64,000 bases of DNA from Mariniblastus fucicola (GTDB lineage: Bacteria > Planctomycetota > Planctomycetia > Pirellulales > Pirellulaceae), in assembly GCF_008087665.1 (NCBI RefSeq), contig NZ_CP042912.1, positions 4,278,001 through 4,342,000 of the forward strand, given 5' to 3'. Shown in pieces: positions 26,602-35,461 of the stretch. The translations under genes were made by a program, and so were the position numbers. The first letter of the stretch is position 1. Each line of letters starts with the position of its first letter. The notes under the pieces were generated by a model. That model made no database searches, was not told the origin of the DNA, and saw nothing but the letters and a program-made list of their open reading frames with translations.

Positions 26602-27912
26602 CTACGCAGAAAGCAGTTTCTTCAGTTCGTTTTGGGCATTGGCGGATTCGGCCGCCAAAGCAGGATCCGCGAGCGCTTCCAGCGTCAACGTGTCGCGATA
26701 GTGAGTCTCGATCCAGTTCCCAAGCCGTTCGGCTTTGCCATCATCCAGGCGATACGTCGAATCCAACAAGCTCAACTCTTCCTCGGTGACCACCACTCTT
26801 AGCCGCAAACAAGCGGGACCGCCGCCGTTGTTCATGCTTTGACGCAAATCGAAAAACTGAACTTCGTCGATCGGACAATCGTCTTCAACAAGCCGCTGAG
26901 CACACTTGAAGGCGGTCTCCGTTTCTTCAACTTCCTGAGGACAGATCAGCGTCATGTTTCCGCTGGGTCGCGACACGATTTGGCTATTGAAGAAGTAGCT
27001 ATCGATCGCGTCCTGGATCGGAAGCTCCGAATCGCTGAACTCAACTGGAAAGAACTGCCCGCCAGACTGTGCGAAAAACTCTTCAACATGTTTGACAACC
27101 AGAGGCTGATCCAAAAACGAATGCTCATGCATCAACAACACATTTTCGTTACCAACGGAGATCACATCGTTGTGAAACACTCCCGCGTCGATCGCATCAG
27201 GAGTTTGCTGAACCAACATCGCGTGTTGAACTCCGTGCCGTCTTACAATGGACTCGCTTGCCAGTCGCGACTGCCGGGCCGGAAACTTTTTCGGTTTGGC
27301 GAGGTCGCGATTGAACGGATCGAAACCGAACACAAACAGATGCAAACCCTGATGTCCATGTGACTTGCACAGACGGGTGTGATTGGCGGCGCCTTCGTCA
27401 CTGATGGCAAACGGCGATGGAAGTGCATGATGAATGGTAAACCGACCTGCGTCACAGAAAATCTGGCTCATCACGTCATGCATTTTCGTGTGATCAAATG
27501 CTCGGTGCCACGTTCGAGAGAGATTGGCTGGCGTGAAATGTAGCTTGCCGTCGGCTGAGTCTATCGACGGCGTTACCGTTCCCGCATTGGCGGTCCACAT
27601 CGTTGCGGCACTGTAGACGGAATTCAGCAGCGTTGGATTTTGAGCGGCGCAATCACGAATCATGTCGGACTCTGTTCCGCTGAAACCGAGCTCTCGCAGC
27701 AACGCAAAATTCGGTTTGTCGATTGGCGGAAGGAAGAACTGCGGCACGCCGAGGCTGGCTACACTGCGCATTTTTTCGAGCCCCTGCAACGCTCCTTTCT
27801 TTGGAAATGAAGGCTGATTCTGATGAATCTCCGATGCCACATTGCCGTGAGAAAGGCCGGCGTAGTTGTGCGTTGGGCCTATCAGCCCGTCAAAGTTTAT
27901 TTCGATCGACAT
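26602..27912 (-). CDS. astB: N-succinylarginine dihydrolase
   Basis: 436 residues, near the 440-450 of characterised AstB. N-terminal EINFDGLIGPTHNYAGLS is diagnostic, and the guanidino-hydrolase catalytic Cys is in NNGGGPACLRLRVVV near residue 365. The His lies in GVFHNDVISVGNENV. AstB hydrolyses N-succinylarginine to succinylornithine, ammonia and CO2 in the arginine succinyltransferase pathway. AstA, C, D and E are not adjacent, so this copy is an orphan here; its physiological substrate may differ. Confidence 0.92.
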   Translation of the reverse strand: MSIEINFDGLIGPTHNYAGLSHGNVASEIHQNQPSFPKKGALQGLEKMRSVASLGVPQFFLPPIDKPNFALLRELGFSGTESDMIRDCAAQNPTLLNSVYSAATMWTANAGTVTPSIDSADGKLHFTPANLSRTWHRAFDHTKMHDVMSQIFCDAGRFTIHHALPSPFAISDEGAANHTRLCKSHGHQGLHLFVFGFDPFNRDLAKPKKFPARQSRLASESIVRRHGVQHAMLVQQTPDAIDAGVFHNDVISVGNENVLLMHEHSFLDQPLVVKHVEEFFAQSGGQFFPVEFSDSELPIQDAIDSYFFNSQIVSRPSGNMTLICPQEVEETETAFKCAQRLVEDDCPIDEVQFFDLRQSMNNGGGPACLRLRVVVTEEELSLLDSTYRLDDGKAERLGNWIETHYRDTLTLEALADPALAAESANAQNELKKLLSA

Positions 27913-28090
27913 GGTATTCAGTTTAAGTCATTGAGAAGCTGTCGCCCTGTCATGCAAACTTTATCGGAGGCTGGTTGTGACGCGGCGATTGTTTGAATTC
28001 ATCCCCCCCGCGTGTCGCAAATCAGCCGATACCGTCAAAATTCGTGCGCCGATGGCGATACAGTCCAATTTTCCCATGTTTTAGTGAAAC

Positions 28091-28117
28091 TTGATACCAT
28101 GGTTTGTCGTCTATAAT
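28091..28117 (+). promoter_or_regulatory. Candidate sigma70-type promoter of the 1253-residue membrane protein
   Basis: TTGATA (28091-28096) and a perfect TATAAT (28112-28117) with a 15-base spacer, which is short. The start of transcription would fall about 33 bases before the ATG at 28158. Confidence 0.45.
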
Positions 28118-28157
28118 TGAATAGAGGACGAGATAGACCTTTGCCCAGGAACAGCAA

Positions 28158-31100
28158 ATGGCCACGAGCACAAGTAAGCAGCAACGCGTCGCCGGCAAAC
28201 GAAACCAACGAACGGTCAAGGTTCAGGACTACGTTGCGGAGAAGCTCAACACGACACAGCGACAGGTCCGCCAAGTCGATGTCCTCTCACACGTCATCGG
28301 TCTGATTTCGATCGTGTTGGTCTTTCTTCTGACCGTTGCCATCATTGATGCTTGGATCGTACCGCTAGGAACGCTTGGTCGCTGGGCGGGATTCCTGATG
28401 CTGGTCGTCGGCACGCTTGCGTTTCTTACGATGACCGTTGGACGCGCGTTGATGCGTAAAGTCAATCCGGACTACGCGGCTCAGATGATCGAAGAGTCAC
28501 AACCTGGTTTCAAGAACAGCCTGCTCAACTACGTCTCTCTCAGTCGAAAACCGCAGGGCACCAAAGCCGCCGTGATGGACGCTGTTTCCAGACAGGCCGC
28601 GACGGATATCTCGACGGTCCCGATGGAAGCCATGGTCGACCGCTCGGCCGTAATTCGGGTCAGCATGATTTTGGCCGGCGTCATTTTCTTCGGAGCCATG
28701 TACACGCTGTTTTCGCCAAAGAATCCGTTTCAGTCGATGGCTCGCGTTGTTTTTCCTGGTGCCAAGATCGCGCCGCCGTCGGTGGTCTCGATCGAGAACG
28801 TGAAGCCCGGAGACGCAGAAGCTTTCTTCGGTGATGAGATCGAAGTCTCCGCGACTGTCGTGGGACGCCATGCGCCTGAGGACGTCAAACTGATTTACTC
28901 AACACAGGATGGCCAGATTGTCGATCGCGTTGTTCCAATGACGGTCGAAAGCGGATCAACCGATCAGTATATGGCGTCGCTGTCGACCGACGGGGCGGGC
29001 ATTCAGCAGTCGCTGACCTATCACATCGTTGCTCGCGATGGAATCACGCCGGAGTATCTTATCGATGTTCGGACGAATCCTTCGATCGCGATCGAGAATG
29101 TTTCGTTGGAGCCGCCAAAGTATTCAAAGCTGGAGAAATGGAGTCAGCCGCAAGGCAACCTTGAGGCTCTCGAAGGAACACGCGTTCGCATCGACGCAAA
29201 AGCGAACTTGCCGATTGAGTCAGCAGAAATTGAGTTGCTGCGAATGAGCGATAAAGGTGATTTTTCGACGGCTCGCAAGATTCGAATGAACACTCAGGCC
29301 GACCAACCGCGGCACGCTGTCGGCAGCTTTACCGTGGCGATGAATGGACGCCGCACTCGTCCCGCGGCAACTCACTACCGTCTGAATTTCATCAGCGACG
29401 AAGGCCACAGGAACCAACAGCCGAACAGCTTTTCGATCAAAGTCATCCCGGATCTGGCTCCGGAAATCAACATCGTGAATCCGCTGGAGAAAACGACTTC
29501 GTTGCCGATCAACGGCCAAATGACGATTCGTGCACAAGCCAACGATGCTGATTTTGAGATTGCGAAGATTGAACTTCAGATCGAACACAATGGTCAGCGA
29601 ATCCATCGCCAACCAATGCCACTGGCTCCTGTTCAAGGAATGCGGCGAGTCAACGGGGACTACGTTTTGGATATCACTCGTCAATTCCCCTTTCTGGAGG
29701 TCGGTGATCAGCTCGTTTTTCACGCGTCGGCGTATGACAACCGGGTCCTGCCGAGCGGCAAAGCTGCTCCGAACATCACGGATAGCGAAAACTACGACAT
29801 CGTGATTACGGAACCACAGGCGGAACCGGATCAGAAGAACGATCCCGATCAGCAAGATCAGTCTCGCGATGCGAAGAACACGGACGGTCGGGGTGAATCT
29901 CAGGAACCCAACCAGTTCGATCCACAGGAAGACCGCGACCAGCAAGACCCTGAGAGGCAACCTGGAGAGCAACCAGATCGGGATGCAGAAAATGCGCAGC
30001 AGAAAGACGATGACTCTGATGAGCAGGAAAATCCAGGCGAGCAAAATGAGCCGGGCGGAGAAGACTCTGGCAAGCAACAGCCAGGAGATCAGGGTAATGA
30101 GAAAGGTGGTCAAGGCCAGCAGGATTCTGGAGAACCGGATCCTAAGCAGAACGGCGAGCGCAGTGACCGCAGCGATTCTGGCGAGCAAGAAGGTGGCGAA
30201 CAAGATGGCGGCATGGATCAAGGTGATCGGCAACCTGGTGAGGGAAGTCAGCCTGGATCGCAGCAACAATCTGGTGATCGGCCACAGAACGACCAACCAA
30301 AAGGAAACGCACAGCAACCAGAAATGGAGCAGGGCGATCAATCAAATTCTCAGCCTGGAGGAGAAGGTTCATCCCAAGGCGGCGGGGGCGAAAGTGCTCC
30401 GGAGAATGACGCGGATCGAATGGCGAAGCTGGCCGAAATGATGGGCGATCCTGAAGAAGATGAGTCTTCAGCGGAAGAACCCAACGAGGGCGGCGAGCCT
30501 GGTGAGCAGAGCGAGCAGGGGCAACCTGAGGAAGGACAAGGTGAGCCTGGAGAACAGGAAGGGCAAGACCAAACACAAGAAAGCCAGAATAAACCTGGTG
30601 AGCAAGGACAATCCCAACCCGGTGAACAGGGACAAGGCGAACAAGGACAGCCCCAACCTGGTGAACAAGGGCAGGGCGATCAAGGGCAAGCTCAACCTGG
30701 CGAACAGGGGCAGGGCGATCAAGGGCAAGCTCAACCTGGCGAAAATGGACAGTCCGAAAATGGACAGTCGCAACCCGGTGGTGAGCAAGGTCAAAGCGAA
30801 CAAGGTCAAGGTAATCAGGGCCAGGCGGGCCAACCTCAATCGAGCCAACAATCGCAGGGCGAGGGAACGGGAGAACAAGGTCAACCTCAACCGGGAGAAG
30901 GAACGCCTCAGCAGGGTCAAGGCACGGGCGAAGCTCAGGGCCAGGAAGATGATCAGCAAAACGGTACGCAACCGCAGCAAAACCAGAACAGCTCTCAAGG
31001 CGAAGAAAACGGAATGGCTCAAGGCAGCGCCGGAAGCGAGCAGGGTGCTGAATCACCCAACGGCGCTCCCGCAGAAAGTTCTTCTGAAGGACAAGCTTCC

Positions 31101-31919
31101 GGTCAAGAGAGCGGCGAGGGTAATGGCCAGGGAGAGGGAGAAGGCCAAGGTCAGCGCGAAGGAGAGGGCCAAGGTCAGGGACAAGGCGAAGGTGAAGGAC
31201 AAGGTCAGGGTGAAGGTGAAGGTCAAGGCCAAGGCCAAGGCGAAGGACAAGGACAAGGCGAAGGACAAGGCCAAGGCGAAGGACAAGGCCAAGGCGAAGG
31301 ACAAGGACAAGGCGAAGGACAAGGCGAAGGACAAGGCGAAGGACAAGGACAGGGACAGGGACAAGGACAGGGACAAGGACAGGGACAGGGTCAGGGTCAG
31401 GGTCAGGGTCAGGGTCAGGGTCAGGGTCAGGGTCAGGGTCAGGGTCAGGGCGGCGGACAACCGGGGACGCAACAGGGCGGTCCCAACGGGGCTCCGTCGA
31501 ACGGCGGCGGAGGCGGAAACTTCGCTGGCGATAACGAATTGAGCGAAGAGGAAGCCAATCTCGAGTTTTCGAAAAAGGCCACCGACATGATTCTCAATCG
31601 CCTCAAGAAGCAGAGAAACAATCCTGATCAGGAACTGCTCGATGCAATGAACTGGACCAAGGACGACATGAATCGCTTCATCGATCGTTGGGAAAAAATG
31701 CAGCAACAAGCCAACAGTGGAAACGAAGCCGACCGCAAACGATTTGAGAAGCAACTCAAAGGACTGGGACTGCGTCCACCCGGAGCCCGAATCCGCTCGA
31801 CACTAGATGGCGATGGCAAGGACAACTATCGCGAAGACAGTGCTGTCGACATGATCATGCCCGAACTCCGCAGTGAGTTTCAGGCCTTTCAACGCGAGCA
31901 GAGCAGATCTGACCGGTAG
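28158..31919 (+). CDS. Membrane protein with large Gly/Gln/Glu low-complexity region (DUF4175-like)
   Basis: 1253 residues. Two N-terminal membrane spans (VIGLISIVLVFLLTVAIIDA, about 50-70; AGFLMLVVGTLAFLTMT, about 80-97) and a third near 172-190 precede an extracytoplasmic beta-rich region to about 550. Residues about 555-1115 are hydrophilic repeats dominated by Gln, Gly, Glu and Pro, degenerating into pure GQ and GE dipeptides. The final 120 residues are helical and well conserved in character (MDRWEKMQQQAN-like). The architecture resembles the DUF4175/aProt_lowcomp proteins that accompany MoxR-vWA operons; none is adjacent here. Function unknown. Confidence 0.8.
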   Translation: MATSTSKQQRVAGKRNQRTVKVQDYVAEKLNTTQRQVRQVDVLSHVIGLISIVLVFLLTVAIIDAWIVPLGTLGRWAGFLMLVVGTLAFLTMTVGRALMRKVNPDYAAQMIEESQPGFKNSLLNYVSLSRKPQGTKAAVMDAVSRQAATDISTVPMEAMVDRSAVIRVSMILAGVIFFGAMYTLFSPKNPFQSMARVVFPGAKIAPPSVVSIENVKPGDAEAFFGDEIEVSATVVGRHAPEDVKLIYSTQDGQIVDRVVPMTVESGSTDQYMASLSTDGAGIQQSLTYHIVARDGITPEYLIDVRTNPSIAIENVSLEPPKYSKLEKWSQPQGNLEALEGTRVRIDAKANLPIESAEIELLRMSDKGDFSTARKIRMNTQADQPRHAVGSFTVAMNGRRTRPAATHYRLNFISDEGHRNQQPNSFSIKVIPDLAPEINIVNPLEKTTSLPINGQMTIRAQANDADFEIAKIELQIEHNGQRIHRQPMPLAPVQGMRRVNGDYVLDITRQFPFLEVGDQLVFHASAYDNRVLPSGKAAPNITDSENYDIVITEPQAEPDQKNDPDQQDQSRDAKNTDGRGESQEPNQFDPQEDRDQQDPERQPGEQPDRDAENAQQKDDDSDEQENPGEQNEPGGEDSGKQQPGDQGNEKGGQGQQDSGEPDPKQNGERSDRSDSGEQEGGEQDGGMDQGDRQPGEGSQPGSQQQSGDRPQNDQPKGNAQQPEMEQGDQSNSQPGGEGSSQGGGGESAPENDADRMAKLAEMMGDPEEDESSAEEPNEGGEPGEQSEQGQPEEGQGEPGEQEGQDQTQESQNKPGEQGQSQPGEQGQGEQGQPQPGEQGQGDQGQAQPGEQGQGDQGQAQPGENGQSENGQSQPGGEQGQSEQGQGNQGQAGQPQSSQQSQGEGTGEQGQPQPGEGTPQQGQGTGEAQGQEDDQQNGTQPQQNQNSSQGEENGMAQGSAGSEQGAESPNGAPAESSSEGQASGQESGEGNGQGEGEGQGQREGEGQGQGQGEGEGQGQGEGEGQGQGQGEGQGQGEGQGQGEGQGQGEGQGQGEGQGEGQGEGQGQGQGQGQGQGQGQGQGQGQGQGQGQGQGQGQGQGGGQPGTQQGGPNGAPSNGGGGGNFAGDNELSEEEANLEFSKKATDMILNRLKKQRNNPDQELLDAMNWTKDDMNRFIDRWEKMQQQANSGNEADRKRFEKQLKGLGLRPPGARIRSTLDGDGKDNYREDSAVDMIMPELRSEFQAFQREQSRSDR
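30669..30743 (+). repeat. 39-bp in-frame tandem repeat inside the low-complexity gene
   Basis: A 39-base unit encoding QGQAQPGEQGQGD is present at 30681-30719 and its first 24 bases repeat exactly from 30720. The preceding copy at 30642-30680 is slightly diverged. The period is a multiple of three, so copy-number change keeps the frame. Confidence 0.75.
31391..31450 (+). repeat. TCAGGG hexamer x10, telomere-like and G-quadruplex-capable
   Basis: Ten perfect consecutive TCAGGG units, preceded by another GGG, encode Gly-Gln repeats. The coding strand therefore has eleven GGG runs spaced by three bases. Upstream (31150-31390) is a less regular mix of GGACAA, GGCGAA and GGTCAA hexamers of the same coding meaning. 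Confidence 0.9.
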
Positions 31920-31977
31920 TCCAAGGATCGTTCACGGATTGCCTGGTCTGCTGTGACTCCGGAAAACGCTCGCGGCG

Positions 31978-32616
31978 TTACAGTTCCATCGCCACGAATT
32001 TGACCACTGCTCCAAAGTGAATTGCACTGGCTGCGATGACGCTCAAATGCCAAGCCGGATGGCACCATTTTGCTTTTTGATCATTGAGCAAAAAGATCGT
32101 ACCGAGCGAGTACACGATCCCCCCAACAAGCACCCACAGCATGGCTTGTACCGGCCAATGCTCGTGGAACGGAAGGCCGACGATCGGCATCCAGCCCAAC
32201 GCGACAAACCCGATGACGGAAACGCGATTCACGCGATGAGAAAAAAATACTTTCGCGACGAAGCCGGAAATTGAAATCGCCCACATGATCAACAACAAAC
32301 TGTTGGCCGCGAATGTGTTCCAAAAATGGACCGACAGCGGCGTGTACGTTCCGGTGATCAACAGAAAGATACTTGCCTGATCGAGGGCGCGAAATCGACG
32401 CAGTTTGTTTTCTTCTGCAAACGAATGAGACAACGTCGACATCATGTACATCAACACCAACAAACTGGCGTACACAACGCACGCGAGCGCCGGCACAGAC
32501 GGCCAACTTTCTCGCACCAGCAAGCCCATCCAAACCAACCCGGCAAACGCCAAAATCATTCCGAAGAAATGCGTGCCAGCGTTCCATTTTTCTTCTTTCG
32601 CGTCTCGCCTAACCAT
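31978..32616 (-). CDS. Hemolysin III / YqfA family membrane protein
   Basis: 212 residues with seven hydrophobic spans, the PAQR/HlyIII topology. Conserved polar residues are in TLSHSFAEENKLRRF (Ser-His), LDQASIFLLITGTYTPL and the C-terminal HPAWHLSVIAASAIHF, which carries the metal-binding histidines. The family probably has hydrolase activity at the membrane; haemolysis is not implied. A short minus-strand ORF overlaps its start by eight bases. Confidence 0.9.
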   Translation of the reverse strand: MVRRDAKEEKWNAGTHFFGMILAFAGLVWMGLLVRESWPSVPALACVVYASLLVLMYMMSTLSHSFAEENKLRRFRALDQASIFLLITGTYTPLSVHFWNTFAANSLLLIMWAISISGFVAKVFFSHRVNRVSVIGFVALGWMPIVGLPFHEHWPVQAMLWVLVGGIVYSLGTIFLLNDQKAKWCHPAWHLSVIAASAIHFGAVVKFVAMEL

Positions 32617-32872
32617 CCCGTTTTCGCTTCATATCAAGTGACAGCTTGTCCGGACTTCGGTTTCCAGCATGCGAATCTTTAGTCATTTCGAGATCAAACT
32701 GTGAAAACATTACACACAGTGCATGCGTTTCTTCATGGTCCTTTACTGCCATCATTGTATCGCTAGCGTTGTGCCGAGTCGCTAATTGTCGAGCGAACGT
32801 GTTGTCGTCGGAAAAGCATGCTGATTCGTCCACCGTTTCCAGTTTTCGGTACACCGTCTGCAATGCACTCAT
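32609..32872 (-). CDS. Possible small protein upstream of hlyIII
   Basis: An 87-residue frame ends inside the start of the hemolysin III gene (overlap 32609-32616) and begins 35 bases from csrA on the other strand. It is hydrophilic with a basic end (KLSLDMKRKRDG) and has no recognisable domain. The overlapping stop/start arrangement is the main argument for it being real; it could be spurious. Confidence 0.3.
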   Translation of the reverse strand: MSALQTVYRKLETVDESACFSDDNTFARQLATRHNASDTMMAVKDHEETHALCVMFSQFDLEMTKDSHAGNRSPDKLSLDMKRKRDG

Positions 32873-32907
32873 CTGAACGAGGCTTTAACTTTTCAAGGAA
32901 CGAAATC

Positions 32908-33201
32908 ATGCTGGTACTTTCACGGAAAATCGACGACGAAATCATCATCGACGAAAACATCACTGTCCGCGTGCTGAAGGTCAAAGGAAACACCGTCCGC
33001 ATCGGAATCTCTGCCCCTGGTGATGTGAGCATCATGCGTGGCGAACTTCCACGTCGGGAAATCGAATTTCAAATCGAAACTGAATCAGACCCGGAGCCCG
33101 AGCCGCATACTGAAATCCGTTTTCAACGCTTCTCACCAGAGCCACCTTCACGCAATCGATTGACGGAAATCGCAGAGCGAATCAATCGGGTGACTCGGTA
33201 G
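32908..33201 (+). CDS. csrA: Carbon storage regulator CsrA, long form
   Basis: 97 residues from ATG 32908 with AAGGAA upstream. The first 60 are canonical (MLVLSRKIDDEIII, VRVLKVKGNTVRIGISAP, V.I.RGE), including R44-type Arg of the RNA-binding face in MRGELPRREI. About 35 extra residues follow (acidic DPEPEPH, then basic RNRLTEIAERINRVTR), unusual against the common 60-75 residues. CsrA dimers bind GGA motifs near ribosome-binding sites. Its last 20 bases overlap the 3' end of the convergent lipase gene. Confidence 0.93.
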   Translation: MLVLSRKIDDEIIIDENITVRVLKVKGNTVRIGISAPGDVSIMRGELPRREIEFQIETESDPEPEPHTEIRFQRFSPEPPSRNRLTEIAERINRVTR

Positions 33202-35239
33202 CTGGCGATTCCCACGCTGCCGGGATCTCCGGAAACTTGCGACTGCGAATCAGGTTCTTTTCGACGAGGTTTTCCGTCAGAATTTTTCGGACTTCCAGAA
33301 TGCAGCTGGGATGTTGATGAATTTTGGAATGCTCTGAGTTGACCACCACTTCGGAATCGGCGAACTCACTCTTTGCACTCTCGACCGACACCACTCCATC
33401 ACCGTCACCGGGCTGCGATGACGCCAACAGCAACCCACGTTTGGGAACTTGGCCAATGATATTGTGGAACTTCACGTCGGCTGGACGCTTGCCGCGATTC
33501 ATGACGTCGAAAATTGGACAGTCTTCCGCGAGAGCGTCCACACTAGTGTTGGTCGTCAGCAATTCCCCGTCTCCCAGCACGTCAGGATTCTCCCTCACGA
33601 GCTTCTCAAAATCAGTTCCCAGAAATGCGGGCAGTGTAAAAAGCTTCTGTCCCAACCAACGAGTCGTCGCATTCGCAGTTGAACTTCCATGGTTTGGCGT
33701 TCCAATCATGACCACGCGATCGACGCTTGCATTGGCCTTGAAGAAGAACGTGTCGCGGAGCCGCTGAACGGTTTCCGGATCACCACCAAGTTCTTCAAAT
33801 GGACGCTCGCTCACGAGCTCGTTCCAGAACTGATCACCGCTGTCGATGACTTGCAACTGAGAGACCAGTCCACCCATGCTGTGCCCAACAAGAATCATGT
33901 CGTCGAGGACTGGCGAATCCTGCCCCGGATCAAGCTCACGCCGAATCGTCACGAGGTCTTCCCGCATCTGCTGCGCTGAAATCCAGAACGGCTGCCCCGT
34001 CGGATAGGCGTAAAACCAGAACTGATAGTTTTCATGAATCTCCGGAATGGCCCGCAGGTCGTTGAACATGTGAGCCCAAGTCACCGGGCTGGACCAGATT
34101 CCGTGCACCATCACGACAGGAATTTTTGTCGGATCGTATGGAGCCATCATGTACATGCCATGGATGCCGTCAGCCAGTTCACCGTTGATCAACGTTGCTG
34201 TTGCCAACAATCCGGAATTCAACAACGGGTCGTTCAAGTGATAGGCCAATGGAGTTGTCAGATCGCTTTCGAGCGGGACCGTAACATCGCGATGATTCAC
34301 GAATGTCGTTTCCAGCGGATCGTAGAGCTTGACGACAGCTTTGCGAACGTTGGGGTCACCGGATTCCGTAATCTCGCAGAAGGCTGTCAGAGGCAGCGTC
34401 AACGATGGCGGATAATACCTGTCTTCTCGCGCTCCGGTTTCTTCCGTTTTGCAGATCGCGATCAACGGAACGCCCAAGCCATAAGTTCGGTACTGGTTGT
34501 CGATGCCGGACGTCTCATAGTCGTTGACCAGTTCGAAACGTTCGAAGTGCTGGTCCTTCCAACGGCCTTCGACTTGAAACTCGATCTCGCAAGCAAGCTG
34601 ATCGTCGCCGATTCGAAAGCGATGTCCTGGCAACAGAGTGCTTTCGCTGCTGCTGATTCGCAGGATGCCCGCCAACGATTCGTTGTAGACGTCGCAGATA
34701 CTTCTGAACTGCGGATCGTATGCATTTCGCTTCAGATTCGGATTCGTGTCGAAGAGAAACTGGTGAGCGTGAACAATTGCGTAGGCGTACAATCCGGTCG
34801 CGTTTGACGGATCGCCGGTCGCGATCAACCAGTCGGCTCTCAGCTTACAAATTTCTGCGAGCGCATGGACCTCTTCGAGAGTTGGAGAATCTTTTACCAG
34901 TTCCCCCAGCCACTCGATCACTTGATCCGGATCGGAATAGAGTCGCTGTTCAAGATTGTAAGTTCTCAGCAAACGAATGGTCCGCTCGCCGGGTTTCTGC
35001 GGACCCGAAACGTAGGAACGAATCTGCGTCAACGGGCTGGTTCGCTTGATCGGAGTCACTTCAACGATCGGCCCATTTCCAAGCCGTGAGATTGCCGCAA
35101 CCCGGCGAATGACATTTTCCTGATTGAGCTGACAGCCCGCCAGCATCAGGCACCCCATAAATGTGACAGCGCACATCCACCCCGCAACGCAACTCTGGCG
35201 TTTTGCACTTTGGGATTCGAGTAAATCTGGGGGTTGCAT
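33182..35239 (-). CDS. Lipase-like alpha/beta-hydrolase lipoprotein
   Basis: About 685 residues from ATG 35239. A lipobox LMLAGC near residue 35 predicts a lipid anchor. The first 350 residues are of unknown fold. The C-terminal half is an alpha/beta hydrolase with oxyanion region VMVHGIWSSPVTW, nucleophile elbow GHSMGG, and late Asp and His (DGVVSVESA, SEHSKIHQHP). It resembles planctomycete PGAP1/esterase-like proteins. The substrate is unknown. The longer frame to 35416 lacks homology and no clear Shine-Dalgarno is visible. Confidence 0.85.
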   Translation of the reverse strand: MQPPDLLESQSAKRQSCVAGWMCAVTFMGCLMLAGCQLNQENVIRRVAAISRLGNGPIVEVTPIKRTSPLTQIRSYVSGPQKPGERTIRLLRTYNLEQRLYSDPDQVIEWLGELVKDSPTLEEVHALAEICKLRADWLIATGDPSNATGLYAYAIVHAHQFLFDTNPNLKRNAYDPQFRSICDVYNESLAGILRISSSESTLLPGHRFRIGDDQLACEIEFQVEGRWKDQHFERFELVNDYETSGIDNQYRTYGLGVPLIAICKTEETGAREDRYYPPSLTLPLTAFCEITESGDPNVRKAVVKLYDPLETTFVNHRDVTVPLESDLTTPLAYHLNDPLLNSGLLATATLINGELADGIHGMYMMAPYDPTKIPVVMVHGIWSSPVTWAHMFNDLRAIPEIHENYQFWFYAYPTGQPFWISAQQMREDLVTIRRELDPGQDSPVLDDMILVGHSMGGLVSQLQVIDSGDQFWNELVSERPFEELGGDPETVQRLRDTFFFKANASVDRVVMIGTPNHGSSTANATTRWLGQKLFTLPAFLGTDFEKLVRENPDVLGDGELLTTNTSVDALAEDCPIFDVMNRGKRPADVKFHNIIGQVPKRGLLLASSQPGDGDGVVSVESAKSEFADSEVVVNSEHSKIHQHPSCILEVRKILTENLVEKNLIRSRKFPEIPAAWESPATESPD

Positions 35240-35461
35240 GGGAAACTGAATGCAGCTGTGGTTCTTGCGCAAACGCGCATCGTGTGCGAAGTACCCAATT
35301 CCCCTCGCTAGCGTCAACGTCAGTTCATTGCCCGCAAACTTTATCTCACCGCCAGATCTGTTTTCGGAAGACCTTGTTTTACAACGGTCGCAGTTAAACG
35401 ACGTGACGCGCGCCAAGCAGCAGGTATTTTTCAGAGCAGAGGATTTTTCAAGGATTTACAA

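Noticed and set aside
31391-31450. Regular repeat considered as a CRISPR or telomere
   Set aside because: No spacers between units, and it is in frame inside a gene; there is no chromosome end here.
29220-31754. Several long frames across the repeat region (minus 29220-30341, 30142-31056, 31053-31754; plus 30460-31542)
   Set aside because: They are frame shadows of the Gln/Gly/Glu repeat and give Leu/Ser-, Lys/Asp- or Arg/Val-monotonous translations without domains; the 1253-residue frame explains the DNA.
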